The notes under the pieces: model-generated | Database searches by the model: none | Told to the model about the DNA's origin: nothing | Seen by the model: only the letters and a program-made list of their open reading frames with translations | Made by a program: the position numbers and the translations under genes | NCBI GenBank assembly: GCA_002418765.1 | Contig: DIET01000010.1 | Coordinates: forward strand, 46,949 to 110,948 | Reading direction: 5' to 3' | Length of the DNA: 64,000 nt | DNA from: Peptococcaceae bacterium UBA5767 | GTDB taxonomy: Bacteria > Bacillota > TC1 > UBA5767 | Shown: piece by piece, positions 25,634 through 34,615 of the stretch | Numbering within the stretch: the stretch's first letter is position 1 | How the letters are laid out: every line of letters starts with the position of its first letter

Positions 25634-27981
25634 ATTCGCACCTCCCTTTCGTTCCCCTCGATAGAAACTTTCGAGATATCAGGACAATCCTCTCGCCTGT
25701 TCAATGACAAGTCTATCTGGCTTAACTCCTTAGCAGCTTCGATGCCACTCCGCACACGCTCCAGATTGGCCGGCAGATCATAAAGCCTGCACCCTATTGC
25801 GTTAGCGATGGCATTCAAAATGGCAGGAGCCACGATGCAAGTCGCCGGCTCACCCAAACCTTTGGCTCCCAGCGGTCCTTCCGGACCTGCACGCTCCACA
25901 ATCAATGGCACCACTTCCTGGATGTCCAGAGAGGTTGGGAGCAGATAGCAATCATAATTGTCATTACGGATTCGACCTTCTTCAATATCAAGGTCCTCGG
26001 TTAATGCATACCCGATACCCATGCCCACCCCGCCCATAATCTGATTCTTGACTTCCGCAGGGTTAAGTGCAAAGCCTACATCATGGGCTGCAACGATTTT
26101 CAGGACATCCACCTTACCGCTCACCAAATCAACCTCCACTGCAGCAGCATTGGCACCGTAAACATAGGAGAAATACGGGGCGCATTCGGATACATCCCCT
26201 GTTTCATAGTTCCAAGTGGTTTCTGGCGCACTCCACCAGCCATACCCGTAGGCATGATCCCCTGCTTCGTAGACAGCATGAACCGCATTCTCGAATGAAA
26301 GACCCAAAGTCGGATTCCCCCTATCAAAGATGCGTCCCTCCTTGAAAACCAAACTCTCGAGTGGCACAGACAATTTTGCCACAGCCACCTTTGAGAGTTT
26401 TTCCCGAATCGCCTCTGCCGCCAACCGGGCTGCATTACCTGAGGTAACTGTGCCACGAGAAGCAACTGTAGGTCCCCCATCTGGACAATAACAGGAGTCG
26501 TAAGGACTCACCACAATTCGTTCCTCACCAATCCCCAGGACTTTTGCGATAACGCATTTTAATATGGTGTATCCTCCCTGCCCCACTTCAGCAAGACCGG
26601 AATAGACCACAATGCTAGCATCCGGCTGGACCTGAATGTTCACCCCAGCCGTATCAACGGCTGCCGCTCCTTTGGACTCACCTCGAAACATGCAGGCAAT
26701 ACCTATGCCCCGTCGCTTACCGATTTGGTTCTCGTTCATCATTTCCTTTATTCCACTATTATTATCCAAGTACTTCTCCAACGCATCGAGACAATCGTCC
26801 AACCCTACTGCGGTCATCTTCTGTCCGGTAGCCGAAAGGGATCCTTCTTTAAAGCCATTGATCCGCCGGATCTTAAACGAATCAATTCCCAGAACCTCTG
26901 CCAGTTCACTTATCAGGAGTTCCGATGCGAAATCAACCTGTGGGGAACCAAAACCTCGCACAGCATCAGAATTGACCTGATTCGTATACACTCCCTTCAC
27001 ATCCACCTTGAGATTAGGCACAACATACGGGCCAGCGGCTTCTACAACAGCCCGCGCGGTCACCCGGGGAGTCTCATTCCGATAGGCTCCGGCATCAGCA
27101 AGGATACATATATCCATGGCATTGATTCTTCCATCTCTAGTCGCCCCCACTTTGTACTTCATCCTAAAAGGATGCCGTTTCGTGCCTTCGATAATGGATT
27201 CCTGACGACTGTAGATCCCTTTGCAGGCACGTCCGGTCAAAAGAGCCACCAACCCTACTCTGGCAGCAAGAATGATGGCATCTGGACCTTTTGCCCCAAA
27301 GCTTCCCCCGATGACTGGCTGGATCATACGTACCTGATTCTGCTTGAGACCTAGGATAAATGCCACAGCGTTCCGGACGATTGTAGGCATTTTGGATGGG
27401 CAGAAAATCGTAAGACCCGTAGCAGTGGGTTGAGCCACAGCCACCTCTGTCTCCATATGTCCATGATAAACCGCATGAGTGCTGTATTCACGGTCTAAAA
27501 TCACATCACTGAGAACAAATGCCTTGTCCACATCCCCACGATCTATGCGCCAGTGGCTTACCACGTTCGATTCTCCATGAATCGGTTTTGCTTCTTCATG
27601 AAGGGAAACCTCCGGATCGAAAATCCCCTGTAGGACCTGATATTTGACTTTCACCAATCGGGCAGCCTCCTCAGCTACCAGTTCCGTCTCCGCAGCCACC
27701 AATGCGACACCATCTCCGATGTAACGCACCGTATCCCAGGCCAAAACCGGCCGGTCAGGACCGGATGGTTTTATGGGCAGATCCCTTGCAGTATAGACGC
27801 CTATCACACCGGGTAACGCACGGGCCTGAGAATCATCGATATCGATAACGCGAGCATGGGCATGTGGACTCCGGACCATCTTCATGTGAAGAAGGTCTTC
27901 AAAGTGAAGGTCATCAGCATATCCAGCCTGACCACGAACTTTTGCCAAAACATCATCACGAACACAGCTCTTTAATCCCAT
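25630..27981 (-). CDS. Molybdenum hydroxylase, large (molybdopterin) subunit (XdhA/CoxL type)
   Basis: From ATG 27981, chosen behind AAGGTGG, the protein has 783 residues. It has the aldehyde-oxidase/xanthine-dehydrogenase large-subunit order: GQAGYADDL near the start, GSFGAKGPD, the RGFGSPQ segment, VGQGGYTI, and the active-site Glu in LGAKGLGEPA near the end. The RGFGxPQ segment fits the xanthine dehydrogenase family rather than CO dehydrogenase. It hydroxylates an aromatic N-heterocycle with water-derived oxygen. It is 80 bases downstream of mttB copy 2 and starts the coxL-coxM-coxS-amidohydrolase run. The substrate cannot be read. Confidence 0.93.
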   Translation of the reverse strand: MGLKSCVRDDVLAKVRGQAGYADDLHFEDLLHMKMVRSPHAHARVIDIDDSQARALPGVIGVYTARDLPIKPSGPDRPVLAWDTVRYIGDGVALVAAETELVAEEAARLVKVKYQVLQGIFDPEVSLHEEAKPIHGESNVVSHWRIDRGDVDKAFVLSDVILDREYSTHAVYHGHMETEVAVAQPTATGLTIFCPSKMPTIVRNAVAFILGLKQNQVRMIQPVIGGSFGAKGPDAIILAARVGLVALLTGRACKGIYSRQESIIEGTKRHPFRMKYKVGATRDGRINAMDICILADAGAYRNETPRVTARAVVEAAGPYVVPNLKVDVKGVYTNQVNSDAVRGFGSPQVDFASELLISELAEVLGIDSFKIRRINGFKEGSLSATGQKMTAVGLDDCLDALEKYLDNNSGIKEMMNENQIGKRRGIGIACMFRGESKGAAAVDTAGVNIQVQPDASIVVYSGLAEVGQGGYTILKCVIAKVLGIGEERIVVSPYDSCYCPDGGPTVASRGTVTSGNAARLAAEAIREKLSKVAVAKLSVPLESLVFKEGRIFDRGNPTLGLSFENAVHAVYEAGDHAYGYGWWSAPETTWNYETGDVSECAPYFSYVYGANAAAVEVDLVSGKVDVLKIVAAHDVGFALNPAEVKNQIMGGVGMGIGYALTEDLDIEEGRIRNDNYDCYLLPTSLDIQEVVPLIVERAGPEGPLGAKGLGEPATCIVAPAILNAIANAIGCRLYDLPANLERVRSGIEAAKELSQIDLSLNRREDCPDISKVSIEGNEREVRI

Positions 27982-28061
27982 CTCAATCCACCTTCTCTTA
28001 AACACCGGGTTCACATAGATCGCACCCGGAAAACACCGTCACAATAGCAAGTATCGGCTCT

Positions 28062-29465
28062 TTAGTTCTCATATACCTGATTGAGTGGCATCCCCAACTC
28101 CATCAATTCCTCCCGGACACGCTCATACAGAACTCTATACTCCTCCGTGGGTTCCAGTTTCCGCAGGTCGAAACATTCGGTGATGGACTTCCCGATTGGG
28201 GGATCACCCAGTCCGGATTCATATCTTGCCACCAATACCTTCGCAATTTCATTCACCTGAGTCAGATCCATGCTCCCGCATGATTTAAATATCTCTCCGC
28301 ACCACCAGGCTTCCACTGGGGTAATGTAGTCCTTCAGACGACCGCCTGCAGATCTTGGCCCGATGGTACAACTAGCACCGGACGCTGCATTGATCATTAA
28401 TCCAGCAGCCGACTCGTAGAAATAGAAATCGGTACATGGACCTCCCACTGTATCCAAAATCTTACAGTTCATGATTCTTGTGTTTCGGCTAACAGCCTGA
28501 GTGACGATACTGTTCCCCCACAATGCCCTTCGGCTAGTCCCACATAGATTTTTCATGTCAAAAATATTGTTGCCTGTGTTATCAGCCCGCAGAATAGTAA
28601 CCAGAAGCAACTCGTTGGCAATATTGGCCACAACCGCACCCTCCACCGATCCGGCATAACCGCCGATATAGGAATTGCTCCCCGCATGCAGACTGTGCCC
28701 CAGGCTACTTGCCTGAATAGCCCTGTGAAAATTGCCAAAACGGATCTTAAGCTCGGCGGGCAGGAGAGAAAGCGATTGCGGTTTACCCCCTGGCACGCTG
28801 CATGCCCCGCCAAAATAGCCATACTCAGTTGTTGAATTAGACACACCCATCGTCCCCATTTCCTCCCGACCAGCCATCCACAGCGCCTGTCTTTTCAACT
28901 CCTGCTCGTAGCCACCAAGCCAGGTTTCATAGGGCGTGCCGGACCGGATAGCCCGTCCCATAGGCTTGTCAATGGTAAGACCGTTCAGCACATCGACCAG
29001 CTTCCGGTATTTAACGAACCCGGCCAACGCTGGCACCACGAACTCCTCGGACATCATCAAGGCCAACGGAGCTATCATAATCGGGGGATATCGATCTCCC
29101 GGTATTCTGGATTTCATGAGTACTTCATCTTGACCATCACCCATCAGCAAGCTGCCAGATTGCAGTCGAAGCGCTTTTTCCAACTCCTCTTCACTTACCC
29201 GAATAATACGTTCCGTATCCTCACACAGGAAACCAAGATCCAAGGCCAATTCATAACCCGCCTGAAAAAACACATCCGCCAGTTCCAAATCCCTGTTGCA
29301 TACCATTTCCGGATCGAAGGTCTTTGCCAAACCAAATTTTTTGAGCTTTTCACGCACCGCTTTGGGAATGATTTCAATATCCCAGTCTTTCACGGTGCAG
29401 ATTTCGCCTCCGTATGCCTTATCGAGATTCTTCAACAGCGTTTCGGTTCTCTCGCTTGTCGCCAT
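28062..29465 (-). CDS. MttB-family (non-pyrrolysine) corrinoid methyltransferase, copy 2
   Basis: The 467-residue protein is a clear paralogue of the product at 16221-17624: same length and the same blocks (DLELADVFFQAG, IAPLALMMSEEFVVPALAG, SNSTTEYGYFGG, YIGGYAGSVEGA, GPRSAGGRLKDYITPVEAWW). The start is ATG 29465 behind AAAGGAG. There is no internal TAG, so it too lacks pyrrolysine. It is placed directly upstream of the molybdenum hydroxylase operon rather than beside the corrinoid gene. The two copies could accept different methyl donors, or act on successive methyl groups. Confidence 0.93.
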   Translation of the reverse strand: MATSERTETLLKNLDKAYGGEICTVKDWDIEIIPKAVREKLKKFGLAKTFDPEMVCNRDLELADVFFQAGYELALDLGFLCEDTERIIRVSEEELEKALRLQSGSLLMGDGQDEVLMKSRIPGDRYPPIMIAPLALMMSEEFVVPALAGFVKYRKLVDVLNGLTIDKPMGRAIRSGTPYETWLGGYEQELKRQALWMAGREEMGTMGVSNSTTEYGYFGGACSVPGGKPQSLSLLPAELKIRFGNFHRAIQASSLGHSLHAGSNSYIGGYAGSVEGAVVANIANELLLVTILRADNTGNNIFDMKNLCGTSRRALWGNSIVTQAVSRNTRIMNCKILDTVGGPCTDFYFYESAAGLMINAASGASCTIGPRSAGGRLKDYITPVEAWWCGEIFKSCGSMDLTQVNEIAKVLVARYESGLGDPPIGKSITECFDLRKLEPTEEYRVLYERVREELMELGMPLNQVYEN

Positions 29466-29573
29466 ATCGTCTCCTTTCACTGCCACTTTTTTCCATAATA
29501 TCCCCTCTGCTTTACACTCTTACATTTTGGCCATTTGAGAACCTTTCGCCTTTGGATTGATAACGAACCATCA

Positions 29574-29792
29574 CTACTTTTCCTCATGCCATTTGTAGTT
29601 CCATACAAGCACGATGTTGAAGGCAATGCTACTTCTTAAGATCAAGTTTACCTCAAGGAGCTCTCTCATCCCTTTAAAATCCTCCTTCTTAGATTTCTGT
29701 ACAAGCGACAGCCATCTTCTTAAGGCATTTCTTGTGTCAAGCACAAAGGCATATCCACTGATTTTCTTGAAATTCTCAGTGAAATCAGCGAC
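29574..29792 (-). pseudogene. Protein-like gene relic upstream of mttB copy 2
   Basis: An open frame of 72 codons without a start codon ends at TAG 29574-29576 and is preceded in frame by a TGA at 29793-29795, beyond which it stays open for at least 17 more codons. Its composition looks like real protein (FVLDTRNALRRWLSLVQ, then KEDFKGMRELLEV) and it lies in the mttB promoter region. I do not recognise the family. It is probably the C-terminal debris of a lost gene. Confidence 0.35.
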
Positions 29793-29924
29793 TCAGGTCA
29801 TCATCTGGCCTGCACGCCGACGCATGGCCATGCATGCTTGTATGCAATGATTAATAATATGGATGAAAGGAGGATTTTGACAGTTAGATTTAGAATCTCA
29901 ATACAAGAAAACGAGGAGGAAAGT

Positions 29925-30962
29925 ATGAAGAGAAGAATTATGTTCCTGATGATAATCATGCTCTGCGCATCCCTTGCGATTGTCGGGTGCCAAGAGACCG
30001 CAAGTGAACCAGTAGATGGTGAACCCGCAGAAGAACCGGTCGTTCAACAACCAGCGGAAGCCCCCCTGAAAGTAGCCTGTATCATGTCCGGTCCGATCAA
30101 TGACCAAGGTTGGAACGCGACCGCTTATGAAGGTCTCAAAATCATCGAAAAGGAAAACGCTGCGGAAATCTCCTACAGCGAAAACGTCGCCCAGTCCGAT
30201 ATGGAAACGGTTTTCCGTTCTTATGCGGAAGAAAATTTTGACATCATATTCGGTCACGGATTCGAGTTTGATGATGCGGCATCCAAAGTGAGTCCGGAAT
30301 ACCTTGACACCATGTTCGTTGTGATTTCCGGAGCCAGCATCACCAACAATCAGATTCCTGTCAATGTAGATAACTTTGAGCAAGGTTTTCTTCAGGGCAT
30401 CGTCGCTGGACTAATTACTGAGACTAATAAGTTGGGCTACGTGGGTGGCATGGAGATCCCCCCCATTCAAGACTCCTTGCGCGGTTATGAAGCCGGCATC
30501 GCCTATGTCAATCCCGATGCAATGGTTAGTTCCGCCTTCATTGGGAACTTCGAAGATACCTCCAAGGTCAAGGAATTGGCACTAACTATGATTGACAATG
30601 GTGCGGATGTTGTAATCTCCGATGCGGCTCAAGCTGGTCTGGGACTAATCGAGGCTGCTAAAGACCGGAATATACTGGTGATTGGCAGTAACACGGACCA
30701 GAACGCTCTTGCTCCAGACAATATAGTCACAAGCGGCATCGACAATCTTGCCTACTGCATGAAATTGGTGGTCGATGAAATCATCAACGGCACCGTAGAA
30801 GCGAAGAACTATGCCTTCGGGATTAGAGAAGGCGCCGTCTATCTGGCCCCCTTCCACGGATTCGAGGACAAGCTAAGCGAAGAAACCAAATCCCAAATCG
30901 ACAAGATTATAACTGACATCACCAATGGAGATTTGGATACACACAGTCTGGCACTTAACTAA
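29925..30962 (+). CDS. BMP-family ABC-transporter substrate-binding lipoprotein
   Basis: From ATG 29925 (after GAGGAGGAAAGT) the protein has 345 residues. A lipoprotein signal ends at IVGC (Cys 22), followed by a Glu/Pro linker of about 25 residues and a PnrA/BMP-type type-1 binding domain (GPINDQGWNATAYEGL, IIFGHGFEF, VKELALTMIDNGADVV, VIGSNTDQNALAPD). BMP proteins bind nucleosides or purine-like compounds for ABC importers. It is the only plus-strand gene in the island, and its permease and ATPase are not in the window. It probably captures the island's substrate. Confidence 0.92.
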   Translation: MKRRIMFLMIIMLCASLAIVGCQETASEPVDGEPAEEPVVQQPAEAPLKVACIMSGPINDQGWNATAYEGLKIIEKENAAEISYSENVAQSDMETVFRSYAEENFDIIFGHGFEFDDAASKVSPEYLDTMFVVISGASITNNQIPVNVDNFEQGFLQGIVAGLITETNKLGYVGGMEIPPIQDSLRGYEAGIAYVNPDAMVSSAFIGNFEDTSKVKELALTMIDNGADVVISDAAQAGLGLIEAAKDRNILVIGSNTDQNALAPDNIVTSGIDNLAYCMKLVVDEIINGTVEAKNYAFGIREGAVYLAPFHGFEDKLSEETKSQIDKIITDITNGDLDTHSLALN

Positions 30963-31020
30963 CATACAAGAAGTCCACATTTATCACACTCCTACCTAAC
31001 CTATTCTTTTCATTTCACGC

Positions 31021-31054
31021 ATAAGACCTGTCCTTTAAACAGGACAGGTCTTAT
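31021..31054. terminator. Strong hairpin after the BMP gene
   Basis: A perfect 14-base-pair stem (ATAAGACCTGTCCT with AGGACAGGTCTTAT) has a 6-base loop and lies 58 bases after the lipoprotein stop. No long T run follows it on the plus strand, but its strength and position suit transcript ending or 3'-end protection. Confidence 0.65.
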
Positions 31055-31656
31055 GCATCCCGAGTTCCCAGAATAAATAATGATATTTTCTTAAGTATAC
31101 GTTGAAATTCCCATATTACTGCAAGCTTGAATGGATTTTACTTGCAAAATTCAAGGTATGTAACCAAGTGCTACACATGGAAATCATCAATCAAAAGAAC
31201 AAAGAAACCAAAATCACGTACGTATATGAAAATGATGTATATTGAAATAAAGAAAGACAATAATCACACACTCACCGAACGCTCACCGGGAAAATCGATA
31301 TCCAAACCGTTATTCTCATACCGAATAATGCCCACACCTAATTTCAAATAACCTTAAAGAATGGAGAAAAGGTGTTACCCAACTACTTTGTGTAGTTTTG
31401 CAACACCACCTTCGCTACACATTTTAACATAATTTGTTATAAACACATTCTCTCGGATCAGACAGAGTAGTAACTCCCTCTATTGCTTTAAATTGCCGCG
31501 CTTAATTTATGCTTAATAAGAGAATAGAATTCCCATTCATTAGAATGAAATGCATAAATCCGTATGTAAGAACAGTATGATAAAAATGGTTAGAACATCC
31601 CAGCGCATCTAAGAAATTATGGAATATAAAAAGTACTGAGAACAGACAAATAGATA
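31055..31656. other. 600-bp AT-rich region without a gene
   Basis: No convincing gene on either strand; the 74-residue plus-strand frame at 31127-31351 is low-complexity and has no ribosome site. A hairpin at 31372-31413 pairs GGTGTT with AACACC and AACTAC with GTAGTT, and is followed on the minus strand by TTTTC. The region appears to be degraded sequence next to the intron relic. Confidence 0.45.
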
Positions 31657-31833
31657 CTATCTCAAGATTGCCTGTTATGCGCTACTTTTCGGTCGGTAAC
31701 CATAATCCAAAAAAAGTGGTTCAAAGATAGGTTGGACCTACTGAGCAATGGCCTGTTGAATAACTCGGTCGATGACCGTGGTCATCCCCAATTTCCTTAC
31801 TCCACCATTTTCTTTGCGTCGCACTGCGCCAAG
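31657..31833 (-). pseudogene. Relic of a group II intron reverse transcriptase
   Basis: Read in one minus-strand frame, the sequence gives VRRKENGGVRKLGMTT, then VIDRVIQQAIAQ, a TAG, VQPIFEPLFLDYGYRPKSSA, a TAA, QAILR and a TAG. These blocks match the N-terminal reverse-transcriptase part of LtrA-type proteins (PxxGGVRxLGIPTVxDRVIQQAIAQxLxPIFEP, then YGFRPxxSAHQAI). Three stops in 56 codons and missing flanks show it is dead. It lies next to the modD terminator. Confidence 0.8.
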
Positions 31834-31846
31834 CGCACTATGAATA

Positions 31847-31994
31847 AAACAACACCCAAAGAAACCACCTTGGGTGTTGATTGTATAAAGTACAAATCAT
31901 TAGGAACTTCTCTGGTAGGCTACCTTGCATCCTTCCCTGTGATGCCAAATCAAGGTCTTATTGCTGCCTCTGTCGATCATGAATCGGCAATGAT
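31847..31994 (-). repeat. Copy B of the 140-bp repeat (modD 3' end and terminator)
   Basis: This matches 15294-15430 at about four bases in five, same orientation. It contains the terminator of modD, AACACCCAA paired with TTGGGTGTT around an 11-base loop and followed by a T-rich run on the minus strand, about 100 bases of non-coding sequence, and the last six modD codons. It forms the right edge of the catabolic island. Confidence 0.75.
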
Positions 31995-32825
31995 ACTTGC
32001 TTGGATATCCAATGGCTTTCCATGGAAAAACGAAGAAGTGACCAAAGCATTGACACCAGAGGCAGCATACTGCTCCGCATTTTGTATGGTGACGCCACCT
32101 GCAGCAATCAGCACAATGGCATCATTGATTTCTCTGATGGTATCAACATAATTCTTCAATGTTTGGGCAGGAACCTTATCAAACTGAATACCATCGACCC
32201 CGGCAGTGACTAATTTGATAGCATCCTCAAGTTTTTCCACTTCCACAATAATTCTGTGTTCACAGCTCTTGGATCTTATACTGGGAATCCAGGGAATAAA
32301 CCCATCGAAACCTCCTAAAAAATTCAAATGTTGCTTAAAAACGAGAATTGTTTCTGAAATTCCCAATCTATGTGGGAATACTCCACCTGACAAAGCTGCT
32401 TTCACGACCAATTCCTTGGTCCCAGGAAAAGACTTCCTGGTAAACAAAACGGAGATATCCGGACTGACATTCTTGGCTTTATCCACAAATTCTTTAGCGT
32501 GAGTGGCGACACCACAGCAATACTCCAGAATATTAAGGCATACCTTCCATGACATATGAAGTTTTCCGGCATTGCCTTTTCCAGAGAGGATTACAGCTCC
32601 TTTTTTTACTACTGTACCAGAAGGAACCAATACGATAATTTCTATACCCAGCTTCATCAGTATCCTTGAAGCTTCCTCCGTACAAGCCACCACGCTATCT
32701 TCTCTAACCCTATATTCAATACATCCCTTTTCTTGTTCTATTCCTATCAATTGGGTAGTTAAATCAATATAGGGAACATCTTCCTTGATTAATCTGTCTA
32801 TGAACTCATCTGTGTAGAAAATCAT
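31977..32825 (-). CDS. modD: ModD-like protein (nicotinate phosphoribosyltransferase-type fold)
   Basis: The 282-residue protein is a member of the quinolinate phosphoribosyltransferase-like ModD family, which is found next to molybdenum transport and molybdenum-enzyme genes. Diagnostic parts are the opening MIFYTDEFIDRLIKEDVPYIDLTT, TRKSFPGTKELVVKAAL, GVFPHRLGISETIL and the C-terminal IAAGGVTIQNAEQYAASG. Its exact reaction is not established. ATG 32825 follows GAAAGGAAGACAT. It is the last gene of the island on the right and may serve the molybdenum hydroxylase. Normal length. Confidence 0.88.
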   Translation of the reverse strand: MIFYTDEFIDRLIKEDVPYIDLTTQLIGIEQEKGCIEYRVREDSVVACTEEASRILMKLGIEIIVLVPSGTVVKKGAVILSGKGNAGKLHMSWKVCLNILEYCCGVATHAKEFVDKAKNVSPDISVLFTRKSFPGTKELVVKAALSGGVFPHRLGISETILVFKQHLNFLGGFDGFIPWIPSIRSKSCEHRIIVEVEKLEDAIKLVTAGVDGIQFDKVPAQTLKNYVDTIREINDAIVLIAAGGVTIQNAEQYAASGVNALVTSSFFHGKPLDIQASIIADS

Positions 32826-32974
32826 TATGTCTTCCTTTCGCTATCAAAAATATCAATATAAGTTTTTTAGAAAGAAGATATTGCCCGAGGAACTTCTCCC
32901 TTACAAATCATTTCCAACTACATATACCCTGCGGAAAATCATTATTGTCTGACGTACAAAAGAAATAGGGAAAA

Positions 32975-34306
32975 CTACAGATTGAGATCGGCCCAGTTGG
33001 TAAAAAACTTAAAACCACCCTTGCCATTTCTCTTGATTTCATACATCGATGAATCAGCATTTTTTAATAACGTTTCACTATCGTCACCATGATGCGGGTA
33101 GATGGCTACCCCAATGGAAGAATCTACTCTATACTGTGCGCCTTCGATATCCATAACGCTTTGCAGTGCTTGGTGCATATGCGCAATAAAAGCATCCACA
33201 CTTTTTGCATCCTCAATATTCTGAATCACAACGGTAAATTCATCTCCCCCAATTCGTGCTACCATATCAGACTCTTGAATGCACTGCAACAAACGTTCCC
33301 CTACAATCACCAGAACTTCATCACCCACTTTGTGTCCATGGTTGTCATTGATTCTTTTGAGACCATCCACATCGATAAACAGCAAAGCAAACTGATGATG
33401 ATCTTTTTCTCGTATCAACCGCTCCAATCGTTCAAAAAACAATCTTCTGTTGGGCAATCCAGTCAATTGATCATAATTGGCATATCGGTCCAATTCCCAT
33501 TCAATTTTTTTGCGTTCTGTGATGTCTGAAGATGAACCAACAATATTTGTCACACGATCTTCATCCAAAATCGGTGTCAGTGTCGTTAACCAAACACGCT
33601 CTCCTCCAGGCAAACTCAATGCTTCTTCATATTGAATCCGCTTTTTACTATCAACACATTTTTGATAATTTTTCGCCAAAAGGTCCCCTCTTTCCTGACC
33701 GAGCAATTCTTGAGGAGACCGGTTGATAATTTGCTCTTGCGGTATGCCCGTTCCCTTTTGATGCGCCAGATTGGTACGGAGATACCGAAAAGACCCCTCT
33801 CCCGACACTTTCACCAAAAACATGGCATCTTGGGTCCCATGGAACACTTTCCCATATTCTTCATTCAATCTTACAATCTCTTTTTCTGCTTCTTTTAAAG
33901 CTGTTATGTCAGTATGCGCACCCAGCATGCGAATTGCTTTTCCCGTTTCGTCCCGAATGGCCAAGCCTCTACACCTTATCCATATGGTGGAGCCATTTCT
34001 ATGTTTGTAGCGTACTATCTGATCATAAGGATGCTGAGCATCAGCACAATGTCTCTTCAAATTCTCTGTGGCCAGTATCAAATCTTCAGGGAAGATCAAC
34101 TCTTTCCATTCGCTGGCCTGGTGTGTTTTTTCGTCTGCATCATACCCTAAAACTTCCCAGAATTTCGGACTTAACCATTCATTTTCGGGATTCTTTAAAT
34201 CCCAATACCAAATACCATCCAAAGAAACAGATTGTATGAATTCAAAAATACTTGATTCACTTTTGATTAAATCATACAACTCTTCCTTTAAATAGTTTTC
34301 TTTCAT
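32975..34306 (-). CDS. PAS-PAS-GGDEF diguanylate cyclase
   Basis: From ATG 34306 (behind AAAGGGG) the protein has 443 residues. Two PAS domains are visible, about residues 30-140 (SLDGIWYWDLKNP, later YKHRNGSTIWI) and 150-270. The GGDEF domain (about 280-440) keeps the signature ARIGGDEFTVV, so it should make cyclic di-GMP. The inhibitory I-site RxxD just upstream reads QESD, so product inhibition may be weak. There is no membrane segment, so it senses a cytoplasmic signal. No EAL domain is present. It stands between the island and the aromatic operon, and no operon partner is seen. Confidence 0.9.
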   Translation of the reverse strand: MKENYLKEELYDLIKSESSIFEFIQSVSLDGIWYWDLKNPENEWLSPKFWEVLGYDADEKTHQASEWKELIFPEDLILATENLKRHCADAQHPYDQIVRYKHRNGSTIWIRCRGLAIRDETGKAIRMLGAHTDITALKEAEKEIVRLNEEYGKVFHGTQDAMFLVKVSGEGSFRYLRTNLAHQKGTGIPQEQIINRSPQELLGQERGDLLAKNYQKCVDSKKRIQYEEALSLPGGERVWLTTLTPILDEDRVTNIVGSSSDITERKKIEWELDRYANYDQLTGLPNRRLFFERLERLIREKDHHQFALLFIDVDGLKRINDNHGHKVGDEVLVIVGERLLQCIQESDMVARIGGDEFTVVIQNIEDAKSVDAFIAHMHQALQSVMDIEGAQYRVDSSIGVAIYPHHGDDSETLLKNADSSMYEIKRNGKGGFKFFTNWADLNL

Positions 34307-34577
34307 ATCAACAATCCCCTTTGAACATCTTCTCTGCGACATTCTCCCTGATTTCATTGTACTGTAAACATCATATAATAGAATGAAATATTTGTCTATT
34401 GCAGACAAATCTGCAAGCTAAAGCATTTGCGCATCAACTGCCAGAAATTGTACACTACCCTCCAGGTGCCCAGCATCAACATCTGCATGCCTGTAGATGA
34501 AATTTTTCTTTCTTCAACGTCCAACACAAGAAAGCAACACAAACGAGCCCATATCAATTTTCACCCAATAAACCGCA
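34307..34577. other. Short gap before the aromatic operon terminator
   Basis: No gene is seen. The longer frame of the GGDEF gene extends to 34408, but the ribosome site fixes the start at 34306. A 60-residue plus-strand frame here lacks a ribosome site. Confidence 0.4.
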
Positions 34578-34603
34578 TAAAAAAGGCCCTCCCAAGAGGT
34601 GCC
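34578..34603 (-). terminator. Terminator of the aromatic operon
   Basis: On the minus strand GGCaCCTC pairs with GAGGgCC around a short loop, followed by six T residues, just after the CYTH gene stop. It ends the seven-gene aro/pheA transcript. Confidence 0.75.
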
Positions 34604-34615
34604 CAATAAAAATCC

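Noticed and set aside
29614..29850. 78-residue plus-strand ORF before the BMP gene
   Set aside because: It is antisense to the more protein-like relic and has no ribosome site.
31732..32151. 139-residue plus-strand ORF over the modD end
   Set aside because: It is a shadow of modD and of the reverse-transcriptase relic on the other strand.
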